The notes beneath the pieces were generated by a model. That model had not been told where the DNA came from and ran no database searches. It saw only the letters and a program-made list of their open reading frames with translations. Of a stretch of DNA of 64,000 nt, positions 1 to 10,951 are shown one piece after another (position 1 is the first letter of the stretch; every line of letters begins with the position of its first letter). Both the position numbers and the translations under genes were made by a program. The DNA comes from Hyperoodon ampullatus (taxonomy: Eukaryota; Chordata; Mammalia; Artiodactyla; Ziphiidae): NCBI GenBank assembly GCA_949752795.1, contig OX457061.1, positions 30,942,425-31,006,424 of the forward strand, in the 5' to 3' direction.

Positions 1-1255
1 AATATGTCCCTTTTTTTTGACTGAAAGTGAATGAAACTAAGCCAAAACTCTTACTTAAGTTGAACTAAACCTTGTGATGTGAAGGGGAAATGAGCACAGT
101 TCATTAATTAGCAAATTGTCTTTCTCTGACATAGGCAATAGGTACTTATTAGTTGCCAGATCTTGCCTGTGATCTACCATCCCTGTATCCCTTTATCTGA
201 TTTGAGTCACCTCCTGTTTGTTATTAGATTTGTCTGCTCCTTCTTTCTCTCTTCAAATAGCAGTTCTGAAAGCACTTCAATAGCTTAGTCATTTTAAGAT
301 TTTAGCCATGATTCTCTTCCTTACTAATAGGCTTACTTTCTCTCTAGTGATTGCTCCCTACTATAGGTGTATAAAAACTTTCCTCATCCCCCTTATCATT
401 TGCTTAGTTAATGTGATTTCCTTCTGTTGAGTACGGCCCCCATCCGCCTCACGGAGCCATTAAATTATTGAGTGCATTCTGTAAAATTTCTCTCAGCCTA
501 TTTTAATTTCATGTACCACATTTTTTCTCATTTGAAACTGTATTGCTTCCTGCATTTGGATTTCACATTTTTTTAAAAAGGAGATTGTCTTTTTAATTAT
601 ATTTGGCCTAGTTCTCCATTGTCACTACTTGTACCATATGGGAAGTCTCTGGAATAACAGTCTTGGTTTCTTTCTATCTTATTAGCTTCCTATTCTCCTT
701 CCTCCTCCGCTGCAGCTTTTTACCCTCTCCACTCTAATGCTTTGGGAAGCTACTAAGAAGTTTAAATGGCCTATGTGAAAATATGTCAGTGTCCCATTTT
801 ATCATATATATGTAACAGTTATAATTTATACTCTGCCTACATCCCAGAGGGATATGAGGTGGCTTATGATTTTTAAAAAAAAGAACACAAACACACACAC
901 ATGCACAAAAACCACATGTCCAACAGTATTGTTAAAAATAGTCATAAAGGGAAATCAGAAACCATTTAAGGCAATCTGTAACCAAAGTACTTATAAACAT
1001 AAGAAGAAAATTTGTATAAAAAGTGAAAGAAGAACATAACCTTTTAATTATGCAACGGCTTTCCTATTTTAGACTAGTAGTAAAAGAAGATTGTAATTGT
1101 GGTCTGAATGTTTCTGTGTCATAACAAAATGACTGACACTATTTCTCACTTCCCCTGACCCCTTAGAAAGTCTTGTCTAAAATAGAGAACTGAAGGGGTT
1201 TTTGGTTTGTCCCCAATTACTGTTGTCAACCTCTTTAGTCTGACTTTCTCACTAA

Positions 1256-1475
1256 CAGGCACCATATCATATATTGATCACCTGACATGTACCAGACCAG
1301 CTAGAAGTTAGAGATGCATTATCTCATTTAGTCCTCATCATTAGGCTGTGAAACAGTTGATATTACTTTGTGTCAGAGATGAGGAGGAAACATCTAAGTA
1401 GGTAACTGGATCAAAGTTATACAGGTAGTAAGTGGTAGAATGAGGGTTTGAATCCAGAACTTTCTGGATTCCCTT
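1256..1475 (+). mobile_element. MIR (core-SINE) fragment
   Basis: MIR landmarks in order: attatctcatttagtcctca, gatgaggaggaaac, a taggtaactggatcaaag-type stretch, and tttgaatccagaac. Confidence 0.7.
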
Positions 1476-1608
1476 TCTATTACTCTGTGATCCTTCTTGT
1501 TAAAGAGCTGTATTGGAAAAGTTAGCCATGAAACCTCCAATATTTACCTCCACCTCCAGTTTTGTTTAGTGTAGGGCTTCCTAAGTTGAAGTTCAAGCAT
1601 ATGCTTAC

Positions 1609-1620
1609 AATGGCGTGCTG
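1609..1620 (+). repeat. 5' target-site duplication of the YBX1 retrocopy
   Basis: The sequence aatggcgtgctg immediately precedes the YBX1 5' UTR. It recurs with one mismatch at 3139-3150, directly after the 3' UTR. This is the signature of L1-mediated retroposition and fixes both ends of the inserted cDNA. Confidence 0.85.
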
Positions 1621-3138
1621 GGAGAGCGGACCCCAGAGAGCCCCGAGGAGCGCCACCGCTGCCGCCGGCCTAATTACCATCACAGCCCGGGAGGAGCCGC
1701 AGCTGCCGCAGGGGGCCCCAGTCACCATCGCCGCAGCCAGGAGCAGCGAGGCCGAGACCCGGCAGCCGCCCGCCGCCCTAAGCGCTGCCGACACCACGCC
1801 CTGCACGATGGGCAGCGGCGGCGCAGGGCGCGGCAGCCCAGGCGGCCTCACATCAGCAGCGCCTGCCTGAGGGGACGACAGGGTCATCGCAACGAAAGTT
1901 TTGGGAACAGTAAAATGGTTCAATGTAAGAAACGGGTAGGGCTTCATCAACGGGCATGACACCAAGGAAGATGCATTTGTACACCAGACTGCCGTAAAGA
2001 AGAAGGACCCCAGGAAGTACCTTCGCAGCGTAGGAGATGGAGAGACTGTGGAGTTTGATGTCGTTGAAGGAGAAAAGGACGCGGAGGCAGCAAATGTTAC
2101 AGGCCCTGGTGGAGTTCCGGCGCAAGGCAGTAAATATGCAGCAGACCATAACCATTATAGATGCTCTTCACGTCGCAGGGGTCCTCCCCGCAATTACCAG
2201 CAGAATTACCAAATCGGTGAGAGCGGGAAAAGGATGGGGGATCGGAGAGTGCTCCCGAAGGCCAGGCCCAACAGCGGCGGCCCTACCGCAGGCGAAGGTG
2301 CCCACCTTACTGCGTGCGGAGACCCTATGGGCGTCGACCACAGTATTCCAACCCTCCTGTGCAGGGAGAGGTGATGTAGGGTGCTGACAACCAGGGCGCA
2401 GGAGAACAAGGTAGACCAGTGAGACAGAATATGTATCGGGGTTATAGACCACGATTCCGCAGGGGCCCTCCTCGCAAGAGACAGCCCGTAGAGGACGGCA
2501 ATGAAGAAGATAAGGAAAATCCAGGAGATGAGACCCAAGGTCAGCAGCCACCTCAACGTCGGTACCGCCGCAACTTCAATTACAGACGCAGACGCCCAGA
2601 AAACCCTAAACCACAAGGTGGCGAAGAGACAAAAGCAAGCAGCCGATGATCCACCAGCTGAGAATTCGTCCGCTTGTCTGCTCCCTGCTCCCGAGGCTGA
2701 GCAGGGCGGGGCTGAGTAAATGCCAGTTTACCATCTCTACCATCGTCTGGTTTAGTCATCCAACAAGAAGAAATGAATACGAAATTCCAGCAATAAGCAA
2801 TGAACAAAAGATTGGAGCTGAAGACCTTAAGTGCTTGTTTTTTGCCTGCTGACCAGATAACTAGAGCTATCTGCATTATCTATGCAGCATGAGGTTTTTA
2901 TTATTTTTACCTAAAGACGTATCTTTTTGGTAATGACAAACGTGTTTTTGTTTTTTTTTTTTTAAAGCCTGGTTTTTCTCAATACACCTTTAACGGTTTT
3001 TAAATTGTTTCATATCTGGTCAAGTTGAGATTTTTAAGAACCTCATTTTTAATTTGTAATAAAAGTTTACAGGTTGATTTTTTCAAAAAAGTCAACAAAC
3101 TGCAAGCACCTGTTAATAAAGGTCTTAAATTTTTTTTA
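1621..3138 (+). pseudogene. YBX1: YBX1 processed pseudogene (full-length retrocopy)
   Basis: This is an intronless copy of Y-box binding protein 1 (cold-shock-domain RNA/DNA-binding protein) mRNA, from 5' UTR through 3' UTR. Disabling lesions on the + strand are: the initiator ATG reads AGG at 1739; an in-frame TGA at 1868; TAG at 1937 replacing the Tyr of the cold-shock RNP1 motif (VKWFNVRNG then stop); a one-base deletion near 2226 that shifts the frame; TAG at 2377; and insertions near 2627-2645 and 2674-2688 that shift it again before the ancestral stop at 2717. The C-terminal basic/acidic repeats ([17 protein letters not shown] and others) and the 3' UTR up to AATAAA at 3115 are easily recognised. 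Flanking direct repeats aatggcgtgctg (1609-1620) and aatggcatgctg (3139-3150) are the target-site duplication. No clear poly(A) tail remains. It sits in sense orientation in an SLC44A1 intron and is not translatable as YBX1. Confidence 0.95.
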
Positions 3139-3374
3139 AATGGCATGCTGATTTGCACATGTATATGTATGTTGGGGAGTATACATATTTTTCTCATGTC
3201 TTAGTATTGGCTTGAAGTTCTGAGGTGGGACTAATTGCCCTGCAGTCTCGTTGGAGGAGTCAGGAGAGAGGGAGAGGGAAACCAGGGTGAGGGTGAATGA
3301 GTGAATACTGACCAGCCTACGCCTAACTCCAGTGCTAGCAGTCAGCTGTGCTTTGAGGCAGAAGGGTACTAACA

Positions 3375-3600
3375 TGTACTGAGACAGACACTTTACATTA
3401 TTATCTTAGGTATTGGTCACAGCAGCCTTAGTGGTAAGTGCTTTTAGCCCCAACTTAGAAATGGGTAAAGTGAGGCACGGAGAATTAAGCAAGTTTGTCC
3501 AAGGTCACCTGAGTAGAAAATAGACTCATCAGTATTCCACCGATCAGGGCAGGTTTATCTGACTCCAAAGCCCATGGTCTTTCCCTTACAACATGTTCTC
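3375..3600 (+). mobile_element. MIR (core-SINE) fragment
   Basis: Landmarks are aatgggtaaagtgaggcacgg, agcaagtttgtccaaggtca and gactccaaagcccatggtct. Another MIR begins only about 12 bp downstream in the same orientation. Confidence 0.7.
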
Positions 3601-3611
3601 ATTTCTAGCGA

Positions 3612-3845
3612 CTGTAATAGCCAACATTTATTGAGCTCTTACTATGTGCCAAACAGGATTCTTACCCCCTTACTGCATTGTTTCATTTAATCCTTACAGC
3701 AGCCTTAAGAGCGACACTCATTATCTTCATTTTACAGGTGAGTAGATTGAGGCACAGAGAATTAAAATAACTTGGCAAAAGGATCAGAGGGTGAGAGGGT
3801 AGCGAATCAGGCATAGTCTCTGCTCCAAGTCCACTTTCTTACAAA
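3612..3845 (+). mobile_element. MIR (core-SINE)
   Basis: A well-preserved MIR: tttattgagctcttactatg, tttcatttaatccttacagc, attttacaggtgagtagatt and gcctctgct-type end (tctctgctccaagtccact). Confidence 0.75.
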
Positions 3846-4289
3846 GAGTAGTTTCAAGACGTTTTTTACTAGGTAGACCTACACTCTCTACGCTTCCCCC
3901 TTCATTTTCCTTACCTGCATGATAAACATAGAGGAGCTATTTAGAAAAAAGAGTTTGTTTGCCTTTTTAGGAAAGTAGGTTTAAGGGGGAAATCCTTTGA
4001 GGCACTGCATATGAGTACAGTATTTACCAGTGTAGACCTGAGCCCTAGCAGGGCTGCTTAGGTAAGTACTACTCATGATACTTGGCTATGATGAGTGAAA
4101 CAGTGATAATCTCTATCTTCATTCGTCACTTTAATAAAGATAACAAAAAACCTCAGCTTTTTTAATGACCGTGTTGCAAGAATATTTCTTAACCCCCGTC
4201 CTTTCTCCCAATTCAGTCAGTTTATTAGTAGTGACTCACTTTATTTCCTGTTCTTATGCCTAGTAGCCTGCAGTTGAGTGTAGGGTTTT

Positions 4290-4492
4290 TTTTTTTTTTT
4301 TGCGGTACGTGGGCCTCTCACTGTTGTGGCCTCTCCCATTGCGGAGCACAGGCTCCGGACGTGCAGGCTTAGCGGCCATGGCTCACGGGCCCAGTCGCTC
4401 CGCAGCACGTGGGATCCTCCCGGACCGGGGCACGAACCCGCGTACCCTGCATCGGCAGGCGGACTCTCAACCACTGTGCCACCAGGGAAGCC
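4290..4492 (-). mobile_element. CHR-type tRNA(Glu)-derived SINE, short form
   Basis: On the minus strand it runs from the 5' end ggcttccctggtgg, through box-A-like and box-B-like tRNA promoter segments, to gcggtaccgc-type sequence and a poly(A) tail (T-run 4286-4301 on +). The perfect target-site duplication gagtgtagggtttt lies at 4276-4289 and 4494-4507. It lies about 0.8 kb upstream of the 5305 exon. A perfect duplication implies a fairly recent insertion. Confidence 0.9.
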
Positions 4493-4874
4493 GGAGTGTA
4501 GGGTTTTATTGCTTTGCTTTGGTCAGTGCATCCTCAATTTAGCAAGCATGGTGCAGTTCTGAAGGAAGTACCATTTGCCTTTGGCACTGTGGCGAAGCAT
4601 ATTCCCATGAAATGAAGTGACCTTTGCGGCACACGGACCCAGTGCCTCACTCTCCTTGAGTCTCCAATATTCAGAGCGTGGCGGTGCTTCATGGTATAAT
4701 TCTTTGGCTTGTATACAACTTTACTGCAGGAAGGGAACAGAAGTGTCGTGTGTACTGAAGTGATAGTAATTCAAAACCCACATACCTGTTGTTCTTTGAA
4801 TTTTTGTCTTTCATCTGTTGCTGTTGCTCATTTAACAGAACTCTTTTACAACCAAATAAAACTAAAGAATGAAG

Positions 4875-5050
4875 AAAGCTGTGTCTGAGTCTATGCTCTG
4901 ATCTTTACTACCTTCTATGACCTTGGGCAACTTATTTATGCTCTCTGGGCCTCAGTTTCCCCATCATCAGGATTAGAGAAAATGTATGGTAAGCATCTGG
5001 TACAGATCCTGGCATTGAGCAGATGTTCAATACAGAGAAGCTGCTATTAT
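4875..5050 (+). mobile_element. MIR fragment
   Basis: Landmarks are gaccttgggcaacttattt, gggcctcagtttccccatca and cagatgttcaatacagag. It ends about 250 bp before the 5305 exon. Confidence 0.65.
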
Positions 5051-5304
5051 TATTATAAAATGCAAAGACAATCTTATGATGTAAAAGCTTGAGATTTGTT
5101 ATTGTAGTCAATAGTGTTACCCTGTGGACTGCTTTGTATATAGCTTATGTGAAATCCAAGGAAAACAGTGAAATAGTGTTTGCAAAAGGAAAGATAGCTC
5201 TTTGTTCCCTTCAAGGGACAAAAGCAGCTCATTATTTTATCAAGTAGTGACTGTTGCTATTGAAATGGTTTATTTGTATGTTTTTTTCTGTTTTTCTCCC
5301 CTAG

Positions 5305-5447
5305 GGATTTATTTGTGGCTTTTCAGTAGCAACAGGTGCAGCAGCAAGACTAGTGTCAGGATACGACAGCTATGGAAATATCTGTGGGCAGAAAAATGCA
5401 AAATTGGAAGCAATACCAAACAGTGGCATGGACCACACCCACCGGAA
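5305..5447 (+). CDS. SLC44A1: SLC44A1 internal exon (end of TM1 and start of extracellular loop 1)
   Basis: Choline transporter-like protein 1 (CTL1) is a multi-pass plasma-membrane and mitochondrial choline/ethanolamine transporter. The exon encodes 47 residues plus two bases of a Lys codon, starting [11 protein letters not shown] and ending MDHTHR. This matches roughly residues 43-89 of mammalian CTL1 as I recall it: the last part of the first membrane helix, then the start of the large extracellular loop with its first loop cysteine (NICGQ). The acceptor is a strong pyrimidine tract ending in cctag; the donor is the consensus gtgagt at 5448. The entry phase is 0 and the exit phase 2; the G that opens the next exon completes the Lys codon. 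The length of 143 nt is not a multiple of three, so skipping would shift the frame. Differences from the human protein as I remember it (V for I, A for T, H for Q) are conservative or lie in the loop. The identification is firm. Confidence 0.95.
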
Positions 5448-7289
5448 GTGAGTAGACTGGCTGAATGGTGAACACTGGAAACTTTGAAGGGGAGGGGGCA
5501 TCCTGCTTTTCTTACTGTTATAAAGATAATATCTTATGGAATATTATTTTTCTGTGCTTCCTGTTGATATTTTTAATTTTCTTTTTAACTGTCCACTTGA
5601 ATCATTTCTGGTTTTGGTCTATAAATACATTTTCCAGGAAACAAAATTAGGTGCCATGTTAAAATGGGCTACCTTGAGGTTTTAATGAGTAAATGTGTGA
5701 TTTGAGAGGGTTACTCTTGTACTCTGTTTTCCGACTCACCTGTAGGCTGTACACTAAGTTTTAACACAGAAAATAATATAATATTTTTCTTCCTAAGAGT
5801 GTACTTGATGGAAGGCAGAGGGATAATGGATTTTGACACATTAAAGTTACAATGAAGCATTTTGTGCTGCATCATTTATAAGTACACATTGATTTCCAAT
5901 TTTATAAGAGATATATTTTCTTTGTCAGACTTTGAAATTTCTTTTGGGTTCTCAAGGTTCAGCTTTTGGATTTCATGAAATTCCTGACTTAATCGCCTCT
6001 TCTCTTCAAAAAAGCTATTTTTTCATTTTTAATGTCTATGGGGAAAATATATTTCATCAAACATTTTATGTATGATAGAATGAATGTTTGTTCAAACTGT
6101 GTATTTATGCCCCATCAAACTTTATTAGACAGGTCTAATAAATAAATACAGGTCTTCAGAATTAACCTAATTAATTTTAAGGTAACAGGTTAACCAATTC
6201 CATTAATGAACTTTATAGGAAAAGGCTAAAGCAGATAAAAACATTTTTTAGACTGTAGTTCTATTATATTTGGGGGGATATACTAACTATATTTATTGTT
6301 AGATAAATCTGTTGGTTAAATCTGGGCCCCTACTTAAGTAGAAGATTCATTTGATAAATGCAAAGACTTGAAAAAAATCCAAATAGTTCATCGTATCTTA
6401 GAGATATTCCTCCATTTAATGAAGGAATAATGCAGTTCAAATAAATAATTCTAAATAATGATCATGAATACTTGTATAGTATACCATAGTCAAAAAGTAT
6501 ATAATACCAACCTGTGGGGTAGGTGTAGCAGGGGCTTAGAGAGATTGAAGTGACTTCCCCAAAAGTCTGGTGGGCAGTGGATGTCTAAGACAGATCATGG
6601 GCTTTTCTCTTGATAGGTACCTGCATCCCTTAACAGAAGAAGTGAAAATTGGACTCTTAGAGCATAATTTGGAGAATTGTTTCATTTGTCCTTCTTTTCA
6701 ATTGCTTCATGAAATTAACACAAATTTTAGGCTTTGTGTTATTTGTTGTAGCAAATCTACCCATACTTCTTATTTTGAAATAATTTTAGACTCATAGAGA
6801 AGTTGCAAAAATAGTACAGAGTTCTGCATATATATATATTTTTGAAGGTAGTGTCAAATATTTGTAACTCTTTAATGCTGTTGACATGTACCAAACATAA
6901 AATATTACCATTTAGATAATTGAGGAGACAGGAGGAAAAGGGCTCTACTTCCTCAGGTCTACTGCTGAGATGAGGTCATGATCTTTCTTATGGCTCCCTT
7001 TCTAACTTAGTGGTAACTCCAAGCATATTCTTACCATAAAGTTTGTGTACCTGTCACTTCATCCTTAAGCTTATGGAGGTTCATTTGGTCAGTTTTTAAT
7101 TTCAAATCCTCAGATTATTCTATGTACATTTTGGCCTCTTGCAAAGAAAGCCTGCTTATTTTTCTGAAAAAGTGGTTCCCTTTCCTTGAATGCTTAGCAC
7201 AGTTGAGACACATTCATGGATAGCTGTAGGGTAGTGTCCCAGGTATAGCTATGCCTTAACTCATGTATATATGTTTAAAATTTATTTTT

Positions 7290-7506
7290 TTTTAATTAAA
7301 AAAATTTTTTTTTCGCGGTACGCGGGCCTCTCACTGTTGTGGCCTCTCCCATTGCGGAGCACAGGCTCCGGACACGCAGGCTCAGCGGCCATGGCTCACG
7401 GGCCCAGCCGCTCTGCGGCATGTGGGATCTTCCCGGACCGGGGCACGAACCCGTGTCCCCTGCATCGGCAGGCGGACTCTCAACCACTGCGCCACCAGGG
7501 AAGCCC
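7290..7506 (-). mobile_element. CHR-type SINE, short form
   Basis: The body gcggtacgcgggcc to agggaagccc is in antisense orientation at 7315-7506. The tail region 7290-7314 is an interrupted poly(A). The target-site duplication taaaatttattttt lies at 7276-7289 and 7507-7520, 14 of 14. Confidence 0.9.
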
Positions 7507-8009
7507 TAAAATTTATTTTTGATCTCTACTTCTTCTTCTCTGCATATGAACATGTTAGCGCTGAGCCTTCTAAGTATTTCTATCTATAAGTAGTAATTTT
7601 TTAAATAAATGAATGGTACTGTTTTGAACCTATCTTTCTCAGGTAAGTCTATACTATTTGGATTTGAGAGGAGGTAGAAAATCTTTGTGTTTGTTACCTA
7701 TACTCCATCCTTTCTTTTTTTTCTCCTGCCAAATGCATCGGTTTCCTCCTTTATCACACATACATCTTTGGCTTTATTATGAATACCATGCCCTTCCATT
7801 CCTATAGAAATTTTTATACCTGTTTTGTCTGCTGTTACCTCAACTTGACCTTGATCATTTTCTCCCATCCCTTATCCTCAGCCCCTAGTTCCTGGTACTT
7901 ACTAGAACCTCCATACATAGTTGTTGAATAAGTTAATGAATGAATCCTCTAAAATCTTGAATATGGCTCTTGCCTTCATGAATATTGTTTCCTCTATCAG
8001 AAAAAAAAA

Positions 8010-8285
8010 ATCCTCTTATTCTTCATGTGGCTAAATTCTATTCATCCTTCAGCTCTCAGTATAAATGTTACTTCCCAGAAAGTTCTTTTTTAAGCTCATA
8101 ATTTGTCTCATTTTATCCTGTAATATGTGTAATTATACATTTATTTTGTGATTATTTGTTAAATGTTGGTCTCTTCTAAGTTCCATGAAAGCGGAGGTGA
8201 GGTCTGTTTTGTTCACTGCTGTATCCTCAGTACCTGGGATGTAGTAGGCACTCAATTAAACGTTTGTTGAATGAGTAAATAAATT
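8010..8285 (+). mobile_element. LINE-2 3' fragment
   Basis: The L2 3' end is recognised from gttcactgctgtatcctcag, gtaggcactcaatt and tttgttgaatgagt, in sense orientation and diverged. A second, weaker L2-like end lies just upstream at about 7880-7945. Confidence 0.7.
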
Positions 8286-8297
8286 TATTTATTTTTT

Positions 8298-8517
8298 GGC
8301 CTTCCTTGGTGGCGCAGTGGTTGAGGGTCCGCCTGCCGATGCAGGGGACACAGGTTCGTGCCCCGGTCCGGGAAGATCCCACATGCCGTGGAGCGGCTGG
8401 GCCCGTGAGCCATGGCTGCTGAGCCTGCACGTCTGGAGCCTGTGCTCCGCAACGGGAGAGGCCACAATAGTGAGATGCCCGCGTACCGCAAAAAAAAAAA
8501 AAAAAAAAAAAAAAAAA
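8298..8517 (+). mobile_element. CHR-type SINE, short form
   Basis: This is a sense copy starting ggccttccttggtggcgcag and ending in a 28-base A-run (8490-8517). AT-rich flanks resemble each other imperfectly (8280-8296 and about 8515-8531), as expected for a target-site duplication. It inserted just after the 3' end of an L2 fragment. Confidence 0.9.
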
Positions 8518-8529
8518 TTATTTAATTTT

Positions 8530-8760
8530 TTGAATATGTTCTCAAAGTGAATTACTGAGTCTGAGGATCTGAATATTTTAAGGTTATTAATGCATATCAC
8601 TAAGTGCCTTTCCATACAGTCTGTTCCATTTACATTCCCACCAACAAAGTGTCTGAGATTGCTTTATCTTTGCTAGTATTATTAGTTTTTGTGCTAATCT
8701 GATCAACCACAAAGTGGTGTTTTATAGTTTTAATTTGCATACCTTTGATTATTCATGAGT
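8530..8760 (-). mobile_element. Ancient LINE-1 fragment
   Basis: An antisense L1-like segment with landmarks tttacattcccaccaac and tttgattattcatgag. It is diverged and short, and the boundaries are approximate. Confidence 0.55.
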
Positions 8761-8766
8761 GTGAAA

Positions 8767-8797
8767 CCCCCCCTGGCGCTGCCGCCCCCGCCCCCCC
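8767..8797 (+). repeat. C-rich tract (G-rich on minus strand)
   Basis: Runs of seven, five and seven C occur within 31 bp in an AT-rich setting, bordering an old L1 fragment. The minus strand has enough G-runs for a possible G-quadruplex (inference). Confidence 0.8.
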
Positions 8798-9254
8798 ACC
8801 AATGTTTGTTGGCCTCTCTTGAAGACTGTTGTGCCAGCATATCTATTCTTAGTCTTCTTATCTCTAATCTTCTCCATCCTTTATACTGTGATAGGATTAA
8901 GTTCTTTGAAGCACTTTTTACTGTCATTTCCTTGCTCTAGAGCCTTTCCTTTTGTGTGATTATCTACAGTATTGAAAATGAGCCCACTTAGCCCTACCGT
9001 GACCTAGACCCAATGTACCTCTTCAGTCTTAGCTCACTGTTTCTCAGTGTAGTAATACTATTGTCCATGGTATTCAGTTTATTCTACCTCTGTGCTGTCC
9101 CTCTACCTCTCTGCCAATCTGAATTCTTGAAAAAATGTGGGTCTCATACCCTCTCTATGGAATATTTCAAAACTAACTTTATCCCAGAACTTTATACTTG
9201 GATTTCTATTTCCTTTAATTGTTCTCTAATTATACTGTGCTTCTTATCTGCTTG

Positions 9255-9785
9255 TATTAATGATCAGTTGCTAGGTAACAATATTTCCATAAACTTAGTG
9301 GCTTACACAGGAGACATTTATTATGTCACAGTTCCTGTGGGTCAGGAATCTGGATTTGCCTTAGCTGGACTCCTGCTTCAGAGTCTCTCAGAGGGCTGCA
9401 ATCAAGGTGTTAGTCAGAGCTGGCGTTCTACTGGGGAAGTTCCCCTTCCAAGCTCAGGTGGTTGTTGGCAGCACATACCCCTTGAGGACTGTTAGACTGA
9501 GAGCCTTAGCTCTTTACTGGCTGTCAGCCAGAGGCCACCTTCGTTGCATGCTACGTGGGCCTCTCCACATGGCAGCTTACTTCAAAGCCAACAGGGAGGG
9601 AGTCAATACGGAGAGTCTGCTAGCAAGATGGAAGTTACAGTCTTATGTAATGTAACTATGCAAGTAAGATCCCTTCACCTTTGCCATATTCTACTGGTTA
9701 GAAACAAGTCACAGGTCCCACCCAAACTTAAGGGGAGGGGTCTGAATTATAGGAGGTAGGGATAATTAGGGCATCTTAGAGTCTC
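9255..9785 (+). repeat. Unassigned mammalian interspersed repeat, copy 1
   Basis: The block with ataaacttagtggcttacac, ttatgtcacagttcctgtgg and gaggccaccttcgttgcatg shares its order of landmarks with 15040-15520 (aacaaattgccacaaatgaa, ggttggcagggctgtgttcc). I recognise it as a common dispersed repeat but cannot name the family. The ORF across it is a chance reading. Confidence 0.6.
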
Positions 9786-10570
9786 AGTGCCACACTGCCC
9801 AACTCTGTCTCCCTGGAGCACCATGTTTTGTATGACTCCCAAATTTCAAAAACCAAGAGTTGTTTCATAAGGGCTTATTGAATTGCAATAAAATAGGAAG
9901 GAGGTAAGTCAAGAGAGTCATGGGAAGGGAAATGTCTTTGACCTGTCCTAACCAGAAAATTTAAGATACCAAGACGACTGTAAGAATTCTATAATAGTAA
10001 AGTCTGTGTTTATTTTCTTAATCATTCTAATTATAATGTGTTATTTTTCTCCAAATAATATTTACTGTAGTAATAAAGATGTATAGGAACATGGCAGACA
10101 ATATTTTATGAGATACTGGAAGGCTTCAACTTCAAATGGATTATATTCCCAAAGTTGATTTTTAAGTCAGTTGCTTGAGATGTATAAAACTTTTCTGTGT
10201 AGAAACAATGCTATAAATAAAGTTATGACGCTCGGTCAACATAGAAAAGCTCATTTATCTTAGAATCATAAAGTGCCAGAGATGAAAGGGATCTTTAAGG
10301 TTATCTAATAGGTAACCTCCTTAAAGCATTGCATCAAATATTTGTGAGTGCCAACTAAGGCCCGGAGAAGAAAATGACTTGTATTTATAGCTGAGCTATG
10401 GTATTAATGTTACTGTAGAGCATGGGTGTGGCTTATAGCCATTTTTCTTTGGTAGTGGGGATTGGGATGGTAATAATATATTTTGAACTCTGATTGGCAA
10501 TTCCAGAAACATATCTCTTCTGCCACATTCTAGATCGCCTATCATTTTCAAAACCATAAAGCTAGTCTTA

Positions 10571-10951
10571 GGGCTTCCCTGGTGGCGCAGTGGTTAAGAA
10601 TCTGCCTGCCAATGCAAGGGACATGGGTTTGAGCCCTGGTCCGGGAAGATCCCACATGCCAGGGAGCAGCTAAGCCTGTGTGCCACAACTACTGAGCCTG
10701 TGCTCTAGAGCCCGTGAGCCACAACTACTGAACGCCACAACTACTGAACCCATGTGCCACAACTACTGAAGCCCACGTGACTAGAGCCCATGCTCCACAG
10801 CAAGAGAAGCCACTGCAATGAGAAGCCTGCACACCTCAACAAAGAGTAGTCCCCTCTCACTGCAACTAGAGAAAGCCAGCATGCAGCAATGAAGACCCAA
10901 AACAGCCAAAAATAAATAAATTTTTAAAAAAACAAAAAACAAAAAAATAAA
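10571..10951 (+). mobile_element. CHR-type SINE, long form
   Basis: This is the longer tRNA-derived relative, starting gggcttccctggtggcgcag. The central part carries repeated gccacaactactga units, and it ends with an A-rich aataaataaa tail. The target-site duplication ataaagctagtctta / ataaagttagtctta lies at 10556-10570 and 10952-10966 with one mismatch. More diverged than the short-form copies. Confidence 0.88.

Larger units (their letters stand above)
1..5304 (+). other. SLC44A1: SLC44A1 intron, 3' part (upstream portion outside window)
   Basis: This is intronic sequence before the first exon in the window. I looked for the preceding coding exon (end of the cytoplasmic N-terminus plus most of TM1) and did not find it here. 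Bases 1-1254 are AT-rich and I see no feature in them. MIR fragments lie at 1256-1475, 3375-3600, 3612-3845 and 4875-5050, the YBX1 retrocopy at 1621-3138 and a CHR SINE at 4290-4492. 3850-4275 and 4510-4870 look single-copy, with nothing recognised. The acceptor pyrimidine tract is at 5281-5302. Confidence 0.85.

Noticed and set aside
1562..1959. 102- and 114-codon open frames at the 5' end of the YBX1 copy, plus antisense frames
   Set aside because: The first starts upstream of the retrocopy and runs in frame through the lost start codon to the TGA at 1868. The other is out of frame. Both exist only because the YBX1 5' region is GC-rich.
5202..5471. 89-codon open reading frame over the first SLC44A1 exon
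   Set aside because: It is in a different frame from the exon. The choline-transporter frame is open only between the splice sites 5305 and 5447.
8298..8360. tRNA-like box A and box B sequences in the CHR elements
   Set aside because: These are tRNA-derived SINE promoters. No element folds as an intact tRNA gene with a terminator, so no tRNA gene is annotated.
9013..9495. 160-codon + strand open frame
   Set aside because: Its second half lies in a common interspersed repeat also found at 15040. The first half is low-complexity hydrophobic reading of AT-rich sequence.
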